NCBI GenBank assembly: GCA_001510575.1
Contig: LNGK01000006.1
Coordinates: forward strand, 2,584,926 to 2,648,925
Reading direction: 5' to 3'
Origin: Knoxdaviesia capensis
Lineage: Eukaryota > Ascomycota > Sordariomycetes > Microascales > Gondwanamycetaceae
Length of the DNA: 64,000 nt
In this document: positions 10,341-22,771 of the stretch, piece after piece
Layout: each line of letters begins with the position of its first letter
Numbering within the stretch: position 1 is the first letter of the stretch
Position numbers and translations under genes: made by a program
The notes under the pieces: generated by a model
What the model was told of the DNA's origin: nothing
Database searches by the model: none
The model's input: only the letters and a program-made list of their open reading frames with translations

Positions 10341-11632
10341 TATTTACGTACCGGTTATATAAGTAAAACTACGCTTAAGTATATTCTTAAGTAGATTAAC
10401 GTTAAGCCGTCTAATAGCGCGCCGAAGCTTCTAGAATATACTTCGTATACTCTATCTAACGCTATATAAGTAATTAACTATTTACCTACTATATATAAGG
10501 CTATAAGACCGTTTAAGCGCTTAGGCGTTAATCTTTTCTATCTACTTATTAGCGGTAGATATAATTAAGTATAAATCTAGGTAGACGAATTTTCGGGGTT
10601 TATAACGGTATTTCTTTAGGTATCGAAGACCGTACCCGAGTCTATCTCTAATACTAAGGCGTTCGTAGCGCGTATTAAGCGCTAGTTTAGTATTCCTATT
10701 ATCTATATTCGTATAGATAATAAAGCTAGTATAGTTAATAAAGAAGGTTTTACTTAATCTTTATAGTAAATATTTACTAAAAATAATAGTATTATCCTTA
10801 AGTACTCTCTACTACGTACTTACGAGCCTAACGGGCTCGCTAAGCGAGTAGGTTAACTTATCTTTAATAAATATATAAAAATACTCGCGGGTTCTTAACT
10901 ACTAAGTAAACTCTTAAGCGAGACTATCTACGTTACCGTATATCTATATAATATAACGCCGATTTAGCGTTACTCCTAGCGCTCGCCGAATTAGATACTA
11001 TCGTCTTAGCTCGTTACTTACTATATATTATATACTTCCTCTCCCTTAGAACGCTTTAAAGAGCGTATAGTATATCTCGCTAATAACTAGCGTAGCGTCT
11101 ACGCGTACGGCTATAGAGCCTATCCTCTTTAGGCGCGCTAGGAACTTAAATAAGATTACCGCTAATATAAGGCTTCCCCTTATACGTATATTAGCTATTT
11201 AGTTAGCTATATTATATATAATATCTTTCGGATCTAGATCCCCGTTCTTAATAAGGTTATTAGTACGCGTAACGTCCGCTTTAATGAGCGCTTTTTTTAC
11301 GATAAGACTACGCCTTAAGAAGAGTATTCGCTAGCCGAAGCTCTTAAGCTCGCCCGAATTTTAGAAATCCCTAACCTCTACTCTTAGGCGGACTCCCTAC
11401 CTTTCTTTAAATATATTAATAAAGGCGTCTAGTACTCCGAAAGACTTCCCGTACCGTTATTTAGTTAGATATCGGCTTCTTAGCTAACCTTATCCGAGGT
11501 AGTTAACGACTAGACTACTACTTCTTAGCGTTTATCTATACTAGAAGTAAACCTCCTATCGGGATAAGGCCTATAGCACCCTTTAACGCTATATACGCTA
11601 TACGTTATAGTTTATCCCCTAGCCTCGTCTTC

Positions 11633-11917
11633 TATAGATCCCCAATAGGTCAGAGTGCATTGCAATTACGTATAAACGTATACTAATACACGTGGATACT
11701 GCCTAGCGGTGAGCATTTGGGTGTATATCTATATGTATATAAATGCCTTAAAGAGCTAGTAAAAGACCTATAAAAGGTAGATATCTACCGCGCTTTTATA
11801 GGAAATATCTTAAGATAGAAAAAAAATTTAAGCTTCCCTTTATATATATTTCTCTATACGTGCCTTATAATTATAACTTATTTATTAGTCCTTTAGACTA
11901 TATATCTAGGAATTATA
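11633..11917 (+). repeat. 5' LTR of Gypsy A
   Basis: 285 bases, the same sequence in reverse complement as the B LTRs. The outer part (about 11640-11730) still has many CA/TG, for example GGTCAGAGTGCATTGC, while the inner part has none. Confidence 0.85.
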
Positions 11918-12004
11918 AAAAATTAATTTTTTATAAGCGTAATGCTTATATTATTAATCTCTTATTAACCTTCCTTTAAAGCCTAACCGTCGTAATCGAC
12001 TACT

Positions 12005-12376
12005 TTTCCTCTAGGTTCGAGTCCTAATCGATACGTAATCGACCGATATCTCGACTTTCCTTTCTTTTAATTTAGAATTCACCTCCACCGATAGCTTTAC
12101 TACTTTCCGCTACGGTAAACTACGAATTACCCTTCTTTTATAAAAACCCTTTCTATTTAACCTCCTTTTAGTAACGAAAGTACGTTAAATAAATATCTTT
12201 TATTTCCTTTCTTTTAATTCTATCCTTACCGAACTAATAGCTAATTAACTACTATTACTCTAGTAAAATACCGAATTACCCTACCTTTACTAACGTTTTA
12301 CACGCCTCCCGCGTGCCTTTCCTATACTTCCTAAGCTATCGGATACTACTAATAGGTTCGAGTCCTATTACTAAAT
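12005..12376 (+). repeat. Two tRNA T-arm-like motifs in the Gypsy leader
   Basis: AGGTTCGAGTCCTA near 12010-12025 and ATAGGTTCGAGTCCTAT near 12353-12370 both carry a TTCGAGT loop closed by 4 or 5 matched base pairs, as in the T-arm/B box of tRNA genes. No acceptor, D or anticodon arm fits around them, so they are not tRNA genes. They also occur in copy B (near 37283 and 37640), so they belong to the element, perhaps as a tRNA- or SINE-derived leader. Confidence 0.4.
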
Positions 12377-12949
12377 ATTTAATAGCTAATCCCTCTATTT
12401 TTATTTATTTCTACGACTTTTCCTTTATTTTACGACTTTACTTATTTATTTCTACGACTTTTTCTAGTTATTTCTAAGACTCCTACTATTCTAATAACTA
12501 ACGTCTTAATATTTCTACTATTTTTAATTATTTTCTACTACCTCCGTTTACGGACTTCCTTTATTACCTATTCTCTTATTCTATTTAATTCTAATTACTA
12601 ATCCGCCTCTTATTCTAAGACTAACCCGCTTTTATACCCCCTTTATACCCCGTTTATATACTAANTAAATCCATATTACATCTATTATTATTCCCTAGGC
12701 TATTTACCGTAGCCTTATTCTTTATTATAAACTTCCGGCTATATAAAGGATAATATAATATAAATTAATCTAATATTTAATACTTTCCCCCTATTATTAA
12801 CCCTATAAATCTAGACTATCTAACTATTTATAACTATTATACCCTAGTTTTCCCTATTTATTCCCTTTCGCTCCTACTTACTATCGGTTTATATCCCTAA
12901 CCCCCTATTTCCCGGCGAGCCTAGACCGCTAATATCCGCTTTTACGCCG

Positions 12950-14960
12950 AATATCGGATAAAGAATAACGTATTCTACGTAAAAGAGATAAAAGTATTAC
13001 CTATAACCTTAAAGCCTTAAGTAAGGTAAGCGTTATAACTAACTTATAAACTAGTAAGTTACTAGTTAAGGAGCTATAACCCCCTACGGAAGTAACCCCT
13101 ATTACGTATAATCGTTAGATAATAATAGGATAAGGGAAAGGAAAGGCTATAGATAACGGGATAAATATTCTACCGGTATAGCTAGTAAGTAATCTACCGC
13201 CTTAATATACTAAGTCTATTACGATCGAGGAATTAAAGTAAATAATAAAAGCGTTACTTACGGACCGTATAGAGTTTAACTTTAATAGATAAGCGAGAGA
13301 GAAAGAGCGTACCGATAATATAAATACCGTTATTAGTACGATAATAGAAAAGCTTTTAGAAAAGCTAATAGACGCTATAAACCGTAGTAACTTACTAGCT
13401 ATAGCTATAGCTACCTTATCCTCTTTTCCTACTCCCTCTCTATTATTAGCTAGTCTATAGATAATAGGACTACTATTACCTACCGACCTAGGTAGAAAGA
13501 GCCCCCTTTCTAGCGTAACTATAGCTAATAATCCGTTATTACTTATAACTAGCGTCTAACCGATAAGAAACTAGCCCTCGGTACCGTATATTATATTATA
13601 AATACCGAGAGGTATAGGTAGTACGGTTCTAAAAGGATAATAAGGTTATATATATAGATAAGGAGTATACGATAGCGGTATAATTCTAATATTTCCTATA
13701 CTATTCTAGTAAATACCCTTATAAACGATAACCCCTAAAGTAATATTTTAAGCGAAACTATATTTAGGGCCTAATAGTAAACCGTTTACTAATATTAGTA
13801 TTAATAGTTTTATACTACTATTATAGCTTACTATTAAAAGACGATTCCTAGGCCCTCGTTTAGTAAATAGGAATTTAGCTATTAAAAGTAGTTTAATAAA
13901 GTAAAATATACCTCTAATAAACGACGAGTACGCTATCGGGTAGTATTAATACCTCTAAGCGACGTTTCTAGAGTTAATACTCCTATCGGATATTAGTAAT
14001 AGAGAAGATCGTAAGAAAAACGGTAAAAAAGCTATTAGTTAGCTATAAAGTAACTACTTAAGTAAGGTAGACTATATAGTTATAGTATAATTAATACGTA
14101 TTTAGACTTACTTATATAAATCTATAATTCTATATACGTATTAAACGTCTTAAATACTACTAGTAATTAGAGGCGAATTTATACCCCTTTAGTATTTTAT
14201 TCGACGGTATACCGATATACCGTAGCCTATACTAATAGAATCCGTACTAATATTTATCTCTAGTTATATACTAATATCTACCCCTTCGCGCGTATTTATA
14301 GCTCTTATATTTAATTATTAAAATAAGTCTAAATATAAAGCTATCGAGCTTTTAGTTAAAATAGTATAGAATTCTACCGATAACTTACTTAAAACGTATT
14401 ATATTTAACGTATAGTAGAGGATATTTTACGCTATAATATTACGGACTTATAGTATAAGATATAGTAGGATATAACCCCCGATTCTAGTATCTATACTAT
14501 AGTTAATACTACTTATTACTTATTAAAGACTAGATAATTATATACCACTTAGCTAAATACCGTACTAAAAACTAAAGAGGAAGGAGAAACGTTATAATTT
14601 AGAACCTATAAAGAAGTACTTAATTATATTACGTAGGATAAAGATAGAGATAAATCTACGTATTTCCGATACGGAAAGATAAGTTATTAGGTTCGTAAAT
14701 ATACGGAGCTACGTATTAAGAATAATAATCGACGTTAAAAGGCGCGCTAGAACACGCGTTTTATAATAAACCGAGGCCGAACGATAGATAATCGTAGTTA
14801 TTCCCGCGAGCCTCGTAACTATTCTCGAAATACCTCCCGTAACTATAACTATTTACGAAGACTATCTTAAAACTAAAAGATATACCGTTCCCTTACTCCC
14901 TACCCCTCTAGGAATAAAGATAAACTAATAATAGATAAAGGATAGTAGAATAATAGGAGA
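12950..14960 (+). pseudogene. Gypsy A gag region
   Basis: Precedes the protease and contains a long plus-strand frame interrupted by TAA/TAG only. A basic Arg/Asn/Tyr-rich end lies at 14790-14880, as is usual for nucleocapsid regions. No zinc knuckle could be made out after RIP. Confidence 0.5.
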
Positions 14961-15179
14961 GGGGATAAGAAAACCGCTATTTATAGTATATACCCTATAT
15001 AGAAAGAAGACTTATCTCCCGAAGGATCTCCCCTCTTAGAAGCTACGGGCTTAGACGTAAATAATAACTATTTCGCTAACGTTACTTACTATTCTATACT
15101 ATTTATAACCCCTTTAGTAAAGGAATTAACGTTAATTAATAAGATACTAATAAAATAGCTACGATACGAAAGATACTAT

Positions 15180-15500
15180 AAACGATACCGCCTCTATACC
15201 GGTTTACTAACGAATAACTAATAAACGCCGCTTATAGTATTTATTAATACCGGAATAGCTAGCGTATTCGTCTCTAAATCGTATACCTATCGTTATTTAG
15301 TACTATACCGATCCGCTAACCCTCTACGCCTTAGTAGCCTAGGCGGTAATAGTAGCTTCGCTATTATTAACGATATCGTTATTTCCTTCCGATTAACGAC
15401 TATTAACGGATTATCTAAGGTTATTTCTATAGTAGCTAGTATTATTACCGACGGTACCTATCCTACTAACCTAACTATCGGCTAAAGCGGAGCTACGAAG
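15180..15500 (+). pseudogene. Gypsy A protease, active-site Asp lost
   Basis: Retropepsin-like VFINTGIASVFVS; the catalytic DTG reads NTG with the AAT codon at 15246-15248. GAT to AAT after T is a RIP-type change. A later hydrophobic stretch leading to TIGQSGATKLG fits the second half of the fold. Confidence 0.6.
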
Positions 15501-16179
15501 CTCGGTTATATTAACGCTAATAGTATAATAAAGCTTATACTCCTACGCGATTCCCCCGTTATTCTATATTTCTACCCTCCCTAGAGACGAGATAATATCG
15601 CTATTACCTATACTACCTTTACTACCGATTCTAATCTAATAAATATTACCTCTTCCTACGATAATCCTACCTCTTTATATAATAAGAACCTCCCTTTACC
15701 TCTATCGATATATATTTATAGTATTTTACCTACGGATCCTAATACCTATACCCTCTCTTATATTACCTCTAAATCGTTTCCCTTTATTACGTACCTTACT
15801 AAGTAATAGTATAATAGTACTCCTTTACCCTAATAAACGTTTCCTAGAACGATAAATACTAACTAAGTAACTATTAAATTTAATAAAGAGCTATTACCTA
15901 AGTATAAGAAGTAACTATTACTTATAAAAGAGCGTACGAAGCGCGACGCTATTCGTAGTACCTATATTATTATAGAAAACTAATAAAAAAAGGTAAATAC
16001 TAAAGCCCTAATAATTATACGAAAGGCCTTCGATAATAATACTTTCGTCTTTATTCTATAGTATTTCGATACTAGACCGGATATAAAGGCCTATACTTAG
16101 TATAATATTAAGACCGCTAATACTAAACTTAGATCTCTCCCCCTATACCGCTATAGCCCCTACTAACGTAAAATTATAA

Positions 16180-17400
16180 AGGAATTTACTAATAAACTAC
16201 TCTTACTCGGTATTATTCGATACGCTATTAACTCCCTATAGTCCGTACCTATATTATTACTACCTAAGAAGCCCCTCCCTAGTAATAACTAGCTTAGATA
16301 CCGTTTCGTAATTAACTACTATATATTAAACGAAATTACGTAAAAGGTAGCTTATCTACTACCGAACGTTAAGGATTCCCTATAATAGGCTACTAGATAC
16401 CGATTCTATACCTTTCTTAACTTAGAAGACGGCTTCTAGTAAATAGTTATAGACCCCGAGGTAATACTAAAGATAGCGTTTTCTACGCTATTTAAATAAT
16501 ACGAATAGCTTCGTATACTATTTAGCCTTATAAACGTACCTATAACCTTCTAGCGTTTTATAAACGAAGTCCTTAAGCCGGTACGCGCCTTTACTATAGG
16601 CCTTTTAGACGATATTTATATTTAAGGTAAGATAATAATAGAATTAGCCGAGAGAATAGTCGTTATTCTACGTTAATTAAGCCGCTATTAACTATTATTA
16701 AACCTTAAGAAATACGAATAGTTTATTAAAGAAAGTAAGTTCCTAGGAATAATTATCTCTATCTACGGTATTTATCCCGATCCTAAGAAGGTAGCTACTA
16801 TCCGCGAGAGACTAACGCCTACTACTACTACTAAGATCTATAGCTTTCTAAATACCGCTAGCTATTTACGCCGCTTTATCCCCTACTTCGTATATAAAGC
16901 GCGTCTACTCTATAAGTATACTAGAGTAGATAAGCCTAAAGGCGTATAAGTATAGCTAGATAACGAGTTATTATAAGCCTAACGCGATATTCGCGATATA
17001 ATAGCCTCCCTCCTAGAGCTACGTAACTACGACTATATACTCCTATTAGTACTCGAGACCGACGCTTCTAATTATACCGTCGGTATTACGTTATTCTAAC
17101 TATAACGCGATTCTAATAATAAATATAGCGTTTTACGCCTAGTTATATACTTTAGCGCCGTTTTATCGAAGACCTAATAGCGATATAGCGCTTAAGAGAG
17201 AGAAATACTTATTATTATTATATTATTATAATATTAGAGGAGCTAGCTAAAGGCCGCTAAGATTACTATTATTACCGACTACGAAACCCTACGCCTTTTT
17301 ATTACTAAGTAGGAATAGTTAGCTAGAATATTACGATTTCTCGATATAATCGTATACTATAGTATACGTATTTACTATTAGTTTAGAAAGGTTAATATTT
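16180..17400 (+). pseudogene. Gypsy A reverse transcriptase and RNase H
   Basis: RT motifs LLLLPKKPLPSNNQLRYRFV, FLNLEDGFQQI, QRFINEVL and LLDDIYIQG are present. The catalytic DD pair survives because its Asp codons are not preceded by T. Downstream, ASLLELRNYDY and ETDASNYTVGITLFQ lead into RNase H. Many TAA/TAG codons make it non-coding. Confidence 0.75.
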
Positions 17401-17679
17401 TAGCTAATTAGTTATTATAGCCGTATATAGATATAACGCTCGTAACGAATAAAGAGGAAGGGTACGAAACGAACGATAATAATACGTTAACTAACGTCTT
17501 TCTTACTACTACTACTAATAACGAGACCCCTAGACTACTAAACTAACGATTTAAGATACGTCTACTAGCGCGACTACTATAAAACGACGCCGAATAGCTT
17601 CCGAATAATACTATAAATACTAAATAACTTACGAACGATACGTTAATCGCCCCTAATATTAAGAAGTTAGACGACCTTA

Positions 17680-18800
17680 GATAGTATAACGTCTAGGATA
17701 TTATTAACTACCTAGAGAATAGCTATCTACTCCCCTATCGTATCCCTTCGACCTTTATTTAGGACTATTTCGTTATCTTTTACGGCGAAGTATATACCGT
17801 TATTAACTATATCCTAATAAAGATACTAACGTACGAGGCCTCCGTTTTAGAAGCTATTAAGGTCTATAAGCTAGAAGGTTATACGCGTATTAGTACCCTA
17901 TATACGCTATTAGCTAAACGAATATAGTATCCCGACTTAATTTTAGCTACGAATAAAGCCGTTCGATAGTATACGGAATATTAATTACTATAAAAGCCCC
18001 CCGAAGTAACGGAATCGCTACGACCGATACTAACTACACGATTATTAGCACGCTAGGGAATAGACTTTACTAGCCGTTTTATTATTAATAGTAAACGGAT
18101 ATAACTATTAACGGTAGTCGAGTATATTACCGGCTATACTATAGTAATTATAGACCCTCGTAATAGTACCTTAGCTACTATAAAGTTATTAATAGTATGT
18201 ATTTACGTAATATTTAGACCGCTAGTCGAGATTATTACTAATAATAGTACCCCCTTTAACTCCGATAAATTTAAGACCCTCCTCGCTAACTATAACCCCC
18301 CTATATAATAGTATTATATAATAATATACTATCTATAGATAAATAGCCGAGTTAAGCGCTTTAATAGGTAAATTAAGTATATCGCTAGCCGTCTAGCCGG
18401 CGCTAATACTAAAAACCGAGAAGATATCGATTAACTAATAATTATTCCTAAAGCTATATGTATTTACTTAAATAGACTATAAATAAGCGGCTTTTCCCTA
18501 TATTACCTACTTTTCGGTACTAAGCCCTATAATAGCGCTACCTATATTACTACGTTATACGAACGGGAACCTACTATAAACGAAGTTATCGCCTCCTAGT
18601 AAGATTTAGCTCGCGAAAGATAGTTATTTAAGACCGTTCGCCTATTATCTAACTCCGTAAAGGTATACCGAATATATATCTATACTATATTATAGAACGA
18701 TAAGGCTACGTATCGTATTTTCGGTAAGGGTAACTAGACGTTACGATATCGACTATAAAAGTATAAATACGAGCTATTCTATAACGGACCGTAGCTTATT
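17680..18800 (+). pseudogene. Gypsy A integrase
   Basis: After a hinge, the core shows GIDFTSRFIINSKR, then TNNSTPFNSDKFKTLLANY, where the second catalytic Asp (TDN in the family) is now Asn by a TpG to TpA change, then a RVKRFNRQIKYIASRLAG segment. It ends before the pyrimidine-rich spacer. Confidence 0.7.
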
Positions 18801-19439
18801 ATCGACGTTTACTAGGGTAATACCTATACTCTAGAGTTACTAGGCGGTTATCGGCTCGATAAACGCTATAATAGGTTTAACCTATTCCTAGCCTACGTCG
18901 AGGATAGCTAGCTTATTCGTAGCCTTTAGTATATTAGTCGTCGCCTACTCGAGCTAGATCGTAAGCGTCTATTATCTATCGGTAGATAGTTACCTTACTT
19001 TATACTATTTCTTTCTTTTTTTTTATTTTTATTTATTATTTTACCTTTCCTTTATAATATTCGTTCTATAGTTATCCCCTATTTATATCTTAATTCTATC
19101 TATATTATAATTTCCTTTATTCTATTTTTGTTTTTAGCTACGCCTTACTATTAAGCTATACTATTTTCCCTTTTTAGAATTTTTCTTTTATTATTCTTTT
19201 TTTATTTTACCGCTATTACCGCTAATATTCCGCCTTTTATATATTTTTTCCGATTTTTTCCTACGTATTTCCCTATATTTAACCTATTTTCTTATATTAA
19301 TAATTAATAGAACGCTCTAGACTTACCGCTACGCCTATATATTATTTTTTTTCTTTCTTCCTTTTTTTATTCCTAATTCCCGCGCTTTACGCTAGCTACT
19401 TATATTTACGCGGCTAACTATCGCCCTTACTTATATTCG

Positions 19440-21040
19440 TACGATAAAGGGAGGGGAAGGAGGTGCTAATTATGCTATCTAATATCGAATAGTATAAATA
19501 CCGCTATAGCACGATATTCTAAATACCGCGACTAACCTAAACGTCCTTTATCTAGCTATCCCTTCTACCCTCCGGGACCCGCTTTTCTTAGTAACTACCC
19601 GGTTTAATAGCTATTAGGACTATATTAGCTATTAGAAAGACTATTATAATACGATAAACGCCGTAATAACCTTACCTTTTACGATAAAAAGCTAAATTCT
19701 TTCCTATTTATAATAAATAAAGAAACGAATAGTTATATAACTAATAAAGAAGTATAAGAAGCTAGCGATCTCTAGCTATAAACGATTTAGAATTAAATAG
19801 TTCTTTATCTCTCTTATTACTACTATTTCTTTCCTATCTATCCTTCCTATTACTAGTACTATTAATAGCTATTCTACTTACTAAGCCTACTATTTATACT
19901 ATAAACGATAATAATATCTCTTAATAGCCTACTAATAATAATAATAATAACGCTAATAACACTCTATTACCTACTATAGCCGTTATTCCCCCTACCGCTA
20001 CTCCCGCTACGAACGTACCGCGCGTTACTACTATAGTTAGAGCTATTAAGCCGATTCTATATACCCGATACGTACTAAGACGTATCGAATACCTAGGTAT
20101 TCTCTACTATCGATACGTTATTAATAATATCGTATAGAATACTTATACCGAATACTATAACTATTAGGTTAATTACCGGGTACCCGGTAATATATCGGCT
20201 AAAATAGATACCTTTATAGATACCGATAAGAATTAAATTAATACGCTAAGTACGTAAACCCGAGCGCTACGGGATATCGCCGTAGCTAAATATCTATTCG
20301 TCTATAATAGAGGCGTTACGGCCGCTAATCGGAAGTTAAATAGTAAGGAATTTAATAACGCGAGCCGTTTTATTAATACCGTAGCTATACTATATACCTT
20401 TACGGGACTCCCTATACCTATTTAACCGACTATTACACGCCTACGGCGTACGGCTTTAACGCTAGCCCTAATTACGGTATACCTATTACCTCTCTTTTTA
20501 GCTACTAAGGCCGCCGAAATTAATATTATTAAGGGAGGACCCCCGCCGGTACCTACTCCGCTAGTAGTAGTACCTACTATATTAATCGTTATAGTACTAA
20601 TATTAGCTAGTAGAGCCGCCGTTATACTAGTAATACTAGTATTTACGCCGATAGCTATACTAATAGTAGCTACCGCTATCGTAATAGTACCCCCTTTCCC
20701 TAACGCCCTAGTCCCCGCTACCTTTATAGCCTAATTCCCCGGCGTAGCGCCCGCCTATATTAACTAATAATAGGTAAACGAGTTACGTAATCGCTACCTA
20801 TATAGTATAGTATAAGCCGTTACTATCTAACTAGGCGTTATAGTATTCTTAATCCCCCCTAATACTATCTAATACTAAGGTATTTATATCGTTAGACGGA
20901 TAAAACGGTACCTATAGCTACCCGAAACGCTATAAATAGGAAGTTCCCCTTTATTATACTAGATACCTATTTTCTTATCGATTACTATTATTATTCCTAT
21001 CTAACCGCTATTTAGACTCGCTTTATATTATATTTCTTTC
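19440..21040 (+). pseudogene. Third open frame of the Gypsy A/B family, after pol
   Basis: Between integrase and the 3' LTR lies about 1.6 kb absent from simple gag-pol elements. From about 20050 one plus-strand frame runs some 300 codons with only RIP-type TAA/TAG stops. It has a polar N part (RYVLRRIEYLGILYYRYV, TRALRDIAVAKYLFVYNRG), a hydrophobic stretch (TALTLALITVYLLPLF), a Pro-rich linker (GGPPPVPTP), then a long Val/Ile/Leu-rich membrane-like region and a short polar tail. Upstream (19480-19850) a second frame reads naturally through LLGLYQLLERLLQYDKRRNN. The same block occurs after pol in B and in fragments C and D. The position is where envelope-like or accessory ORFs sit in some Ty3 elements, but I recognise no family. 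Confidence 0.5.
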
Positions 21041-21210
21041 TATATACTTAGAAAAGTCGAAAAGGATAAAAAAGAGGACCCCTAGAAAAACATAAAAATA
21101 ATTAAAAACCGCTTGTAGTACGAGTATAAAATTATATAAAGGGAAGTCCTTTTAATATCCTTTACTAGTTAAAGGTAGATCGCGGACGATCTAGTTAAGA
21201 AAGGGGATCT

Positions 21211-21493
21211 TATAGATCCCTAATAAGTTAGAGTATATTATAATTACGTATAAACGTATACTAATATACGTAGATACTACCTAGCGGTAAGTATTTAAGT
21301 ATATATCTATATATATATAAATACCTTAAATAGCTAGTAAAAGACCTATAAAAGGCAGATATCTACCGCGCTTTCATAAGAAACATCTTAAGATAGAAAA
21401 AATTCAAGCTTCCCTTTATATATATTTCTCTATACGTGCCTTATAATTATAACTTATTTATTAGTCCTTTGGACTATATATCTAGGAATCACA
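21211..21493 (+). repeat. 3' LTR of Gypsy A
   Basis: 283 bases, begins TATAGATCCC and ends GGAATCACA. The outer half (from about 21353) keeps CA/TG dinucleotides; the inner half does not. Confidence 0.85.
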
Positions 21494-22771
21494 CTAACGA
21501 GAATTAGATTAATACGCTAAGTACGTAAACCTAAGCGCTACGGGATATCGCTATAGCTAAGTATCTACTCGTCTATAATAGAGGCGTTATAGCCGTTAAT
21601 TAGAAGTTAAATAGCGAGGAATTTAATAACGCGAGCCGTTTTATTAATACCGTAGCTATATTATATACCTTCGCGGGACTCCCCGTACCCGTTTAACCGA
21701 CTATTATACGCTTACGGTATACGGCTTTAGCGTTAGCCCTAACTACGGTATACCTATTACCTCTCTTTTCAGCTACCGAGGCTACTAAAATTAATATTAT
21801 TAAGGGAGGACCCCCGCTAGTACCTATAGTAGCTCCGCTACTAGTAGTACCCGTTATACTAGCTATTACCGTACCGATACTAGCTAGTAGAGCCGCCGTT
21901 ATACCTATAATACTAGTATTTACGCCGATAGCTATACTAATAGTAGCTACCGCTATCGTAATAGTACCCCCTTTTCCTAACGCCCCGGTCCCCGCTACCT
22001 TTATAGCCTAATTCCTAGGCGTAACGCCCGCTTATATTAACTAATAATAAGTAGGCGAGCTACGTAATCGCTACCTATATAGTATAGTATAGGCCGTTAC
22101 TATCTAACTAGGCGTCGTAGTATTCTTAATCCCTCCTAATACTATCTAATACTAAGGTATTTACGTCGTTAGATAGATAAAACGGTACTTATAGCTACCT
22201 GAAACGCTATAAATAGGAAGTTCCCCTTTATTATATTAGATACCTATTTTCCTATTAATTACTATTATTATTCTTATCTAACTATTATTTAGACTCGCTT
22301 TATACTATATTTCTTTCTATACGCTTAGAAAAGTTAAAAAGGATAAAAAAAGAGGACCCCCTAAAAAATATAAAAATAATTAAAAACCGCTTATAATACG
22401 AGTATAAAATTATATAAAGGGAAGTCCTTTTAATATCCTTTACTAGTTAAAAGTAGATCGCGGACGATCTAGTTAAGAAAGGGGATCTTATAGATCCCTA
22501 ATAAGTTAGAGTATATTATAATTACGTATAAACGTATACTAATATACGTAGATACTACCTAGCGGTAAGTATTTAGGTATATATCTATATATATATAAAT
22601 ACCTTAAAGAGCTAGTAAAAGACCTATAAAAGGTAGATATCTACCGCGCTTTTATAGGAAATATCTTAAGATAGAAAAAATTAAAGCTTCCCTTTATATA
22701 TATTTCTCTATACGTATCTCATAATTATAACTTATTTATTAGTCCTTTAGACTATATATCTAGGAATTATA
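21494..22771 (+). mobile_element. Gypsy fragment C: third-frame tail plus LTR
   Basis: Directly follows the A 3' LTR and repeats the last ~1 kb of the internal region (equivalent to about 20230-21210) plus a further LTR at 22489-22771. The result is LTR, partial internal, LTR, as left by recombination between elements or by one copy landing beside the end of another. Confidence 0.75.

Larger units (their letters stand above)
8236..11632 (+). mobile_element. Copia (Ty1-type) element G, gag-PR-INT part, RIPed
   Basis: Reading through TAA/TAG codons gives a Copia polyprotein in the order gag, protease, integrase. An Arg/Gly/Ser-rich gag end lies near 9600-9680, a protease active site near 9840-9890 (ILNSSFTLYVVNN, expected ILDS), and integrase at about 10500-11400, including NKEGFTQSLQQIFTKN, YEPNGLA and SETIYVTVYLYN. 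Copia order places RT after integrase, but the element stops at 11632 exactly where the Gypsy A LTR starts, and the missing RT half is not found on the other side of A. No 5' LTR was recognised. It is a different Copia family from E/F. Confidence 0.72.
11633..21493 (+). mobile_element. Gypsy (Ty3-type) element A, full length ~9.9 kb, RIPed
   Basis: Two LTRs in the same orientation (11633-11917 and 21211-21493) enclose gag (about 12950-14960), protease (15180-15500), reverse transcriptase (16180-16950), RNase H (17020-17400), integrase (17680-18800), a pyrimidine-rich spacer (19000-19440) and a third frame (19440-21040). RT reads ILLLLPKKPLPSNNQLRYRF, then GLLDDIYIQG. RNase H begins LVLETDASNYTVGI. 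Integrase reads GIDFTSRF, then TNNSTPFNSDKF. LTR termini were TG...CA (the 3' copy still ends GGAATCACA; the 5' copy begins TATAGATCCC). Flanks (TCTTC left, CTAAC right) show no target duplication, so its ends have been rearranged since insertion. An N is present at 12665. Confidence 0.85.

Noticed and set aside
8236..11632. Starship captain (DUF3435 tyrosine recombinase) in the RIPed block
   Set aside because: Motifs and domain order match Copia gag-protease-integrase; no captain motif was found here or elsewhere in the window.
19440..21040. Calling the third Gypsy frame a true envelope gene
   Set aside because: Position and hydrophobic segments are suggestive only. No signal peptide, cleavage site or fusion motif can be shown in RIPed sequence, so it is left as unknown.
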